Source: Clostridium sp. 26_22 (GTDB lineage: Bacteria > Bacillota > Clostridia > TANB77 > CAG-508). Taken from it: a stretch of DNA of 64,000 bases. The translations under genes and the position numbers were made by a program. The stretch covers positions 30,194 through 94,193 of the forward strand of contig MNRP01000057.1 of the NCBI GenBank assembly GCA_001916005.1, written 5' to 3'. This document shows positions 63,617 through 64,000 of this stretch, one piece after another; position 1 is the stretch's first letter, and each line of letters begins with the position of its first letter. The notes below the pieces were generated by a model. The model did no database searches, had not been told where the DNA came from, and saw only the letters and a list, made by a program, of their open reading frames with translations.

Positions 63617-63779
63617 TTGTACCTCCTCATATGTATTTTTTATATTTTTTCCATTTTTTATGAGGTTATACTTTTTTCGAAAAATAATTTTATTGACAAA
63701 TAATTCAATATATTTTTTAGAATAAAATCAAATAAAAACCGATAAAAGAATGATATTTCAACCTTTTATCGGTTTATTT

Positions 63780-63853
63780 TGGAGGCGCCTATCGGAGTCG
63801 GACCGATCATCAGAGTTTTGCAGACTCGTGCCTTACCGCTTGGCTAAGGCGCC
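63780..63853 (-). tRNA. tRNA-Cys (anticodon GCA), CCA encoded
   Basis: The minus strand reads GGCGCCT acceptor, a D arm GCC/GGC, an anticodon loop CTGCAAA, and AGGCGCC plus T and CCA. All stems fold; the T loop is TCCGACT, with C in place of the near-universal T at position 55. Position 27-43 is also mismatched. It is complete. Confidence 0.9.
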
Positions 63854-63865
63854 AAATAAATTTGG

Positions 63866-63912
63866 TGGAGCGGGAAACGGGGCTCAAACCCGCGACCTCT
63901 GCCTTGGCAAGG
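63866..63912 (-). other. 3' half of tRNA-Gly (GCC): probable attachment-site border
   Basis: From the anticodon region onward, the minus strand matches tRNA-Gly: CCTTGCCAAGG, GCAGAGGTCGCGGG, a T arm GCGGG/CCCGT, acceptor TTCCCGC, T and CCA. The 5' acceptor strand (expected GCGGGAA) and a D arm are missing; the upstream bases are AT-rich and unrelated. The T loop has T where C56 is expected. This is what a tyrosine-recombinase attachment site leaves at the far end of an integrated element. Confidence 0.75.
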
Positions 63913-64000
63913 GGTCGTTCTTATGTTTTTACAACATTAAATAATGTTATTTAGCATTATCTTATACTGCTTAAATATACCATAAATTCAACAAAAAGTC

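Noticed and set aside
63750..63944. Plus-strand open frame across the tRNA cluster
   Set aside because: It runs antisense through tRNA-Cys and the tRNA-Gly fragment, has no ribosome-binding site, and its sequence is the translation of tRNA.
1..64000. CRISPR array
   Set aside because: No regularly spaced direct repeats were found; repeats present are dispersed or inverted.

Overview
The window comes from a low-GC, Gram-positive, Clostridia-like chromosome. It is strongly AT-rich. Arg codons are almost all AGA, Shine-Dalgarno sites are strong (AGGAGG or AGGTG types), and several genes start with TTG or GTG. The gene set includes a four-subunit ferredoxin-linked 2-oxoacid oxidoreductase, a class D-like sortase, a PASTA-domain PBP, WalR-like regulators, and SpoIVFA/SpoIVFB-like and GerS-like genes. 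These suggest an anaerobic, possibly spore-forming relative of gut Clostridia. Most of the window is ordinary core chromosome in short operons, usually closed by clear intrinsic terminators.

Layout. 1-3.4 kb: N-terminal part of smc, a frameshifted Rpn-type nuclease gene, and a prepilin-like gene. 3.5-7.2 kb: a small XRE regulator, then porGDAB plus a ferredoxin behind a near-consensus promoter. 7.2-18 kb (minus strand): ricT-holB-lepB, a histidine kinase/response regulator pair, mscS-rpoD-dnaG, relQ and an M23 peptidase. 18-24 kb: an M15 peptidase, an XRE regulator, a sortase, and rsmA, yraN, dprA, comM. 24-30 kb: a 230-bp foldback element, a PASTA PBP, a second Rpn-type gene, ispH, an orphan WalR-like regulator and a second prepilin-like gene. 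30-39 kb: a very large cyclic beta-1,2-glucan synthase-like gene in two frames, with an unknown membrane protein upstream. 39-51 kb: a Cys-rich protein, two half-size TauE/SafE proteins, rarA, ruvA, HD hydrolases, a tiny membrane peptide, a GT51 transglycosylase, a polysaccharide deacetylase, mnmA, an XRE regulator, a TSCPD protein, a PIN-domain relic, aspS and an HD-GYP protein. 51-56 kb: mazF without a visible antitoxin, a GerS/LolA-like protein, two divergent prepilin-like genes and a third Rpn-type gene. 56-63.6 kb: dus, rodA, minE, minD, a large prepilin-like gene with an FGE-sulfatase/C-lectin-type end, and spoIVFB/spoIVFA-like genes. 63.8-64 kb: tRNA-Cys and a 3' half of tRNA-Gly.

The accessory layer is what stands out. 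Five dispersed genes share an N-terminal prepilin-like helix but have different C-termini: phage-tail-like 'GTWIDGK' modules or an FGE/C-lectin module. No pilus assembly genes are present in the window. Two of the five contain in-frame stop or relic sequence, two share a 3' flanking repeat, and two are divergent across a promoter region bounded by perfect 30-bp inverted repeats. Three Rpn/PD-(D/E)XK loci lie in the window: one frameshifted at an A9 tract, one lacking the usual catalytic Glu, and one apparently intact. The right edge carries a tRNA-Gly 3' half whose 5' side is replaced by AT-rich DNA, as expected at the border of an integrated element lying beyond the window.

All calls come from reading the sequence and from remembered family motifs; no database search was run.
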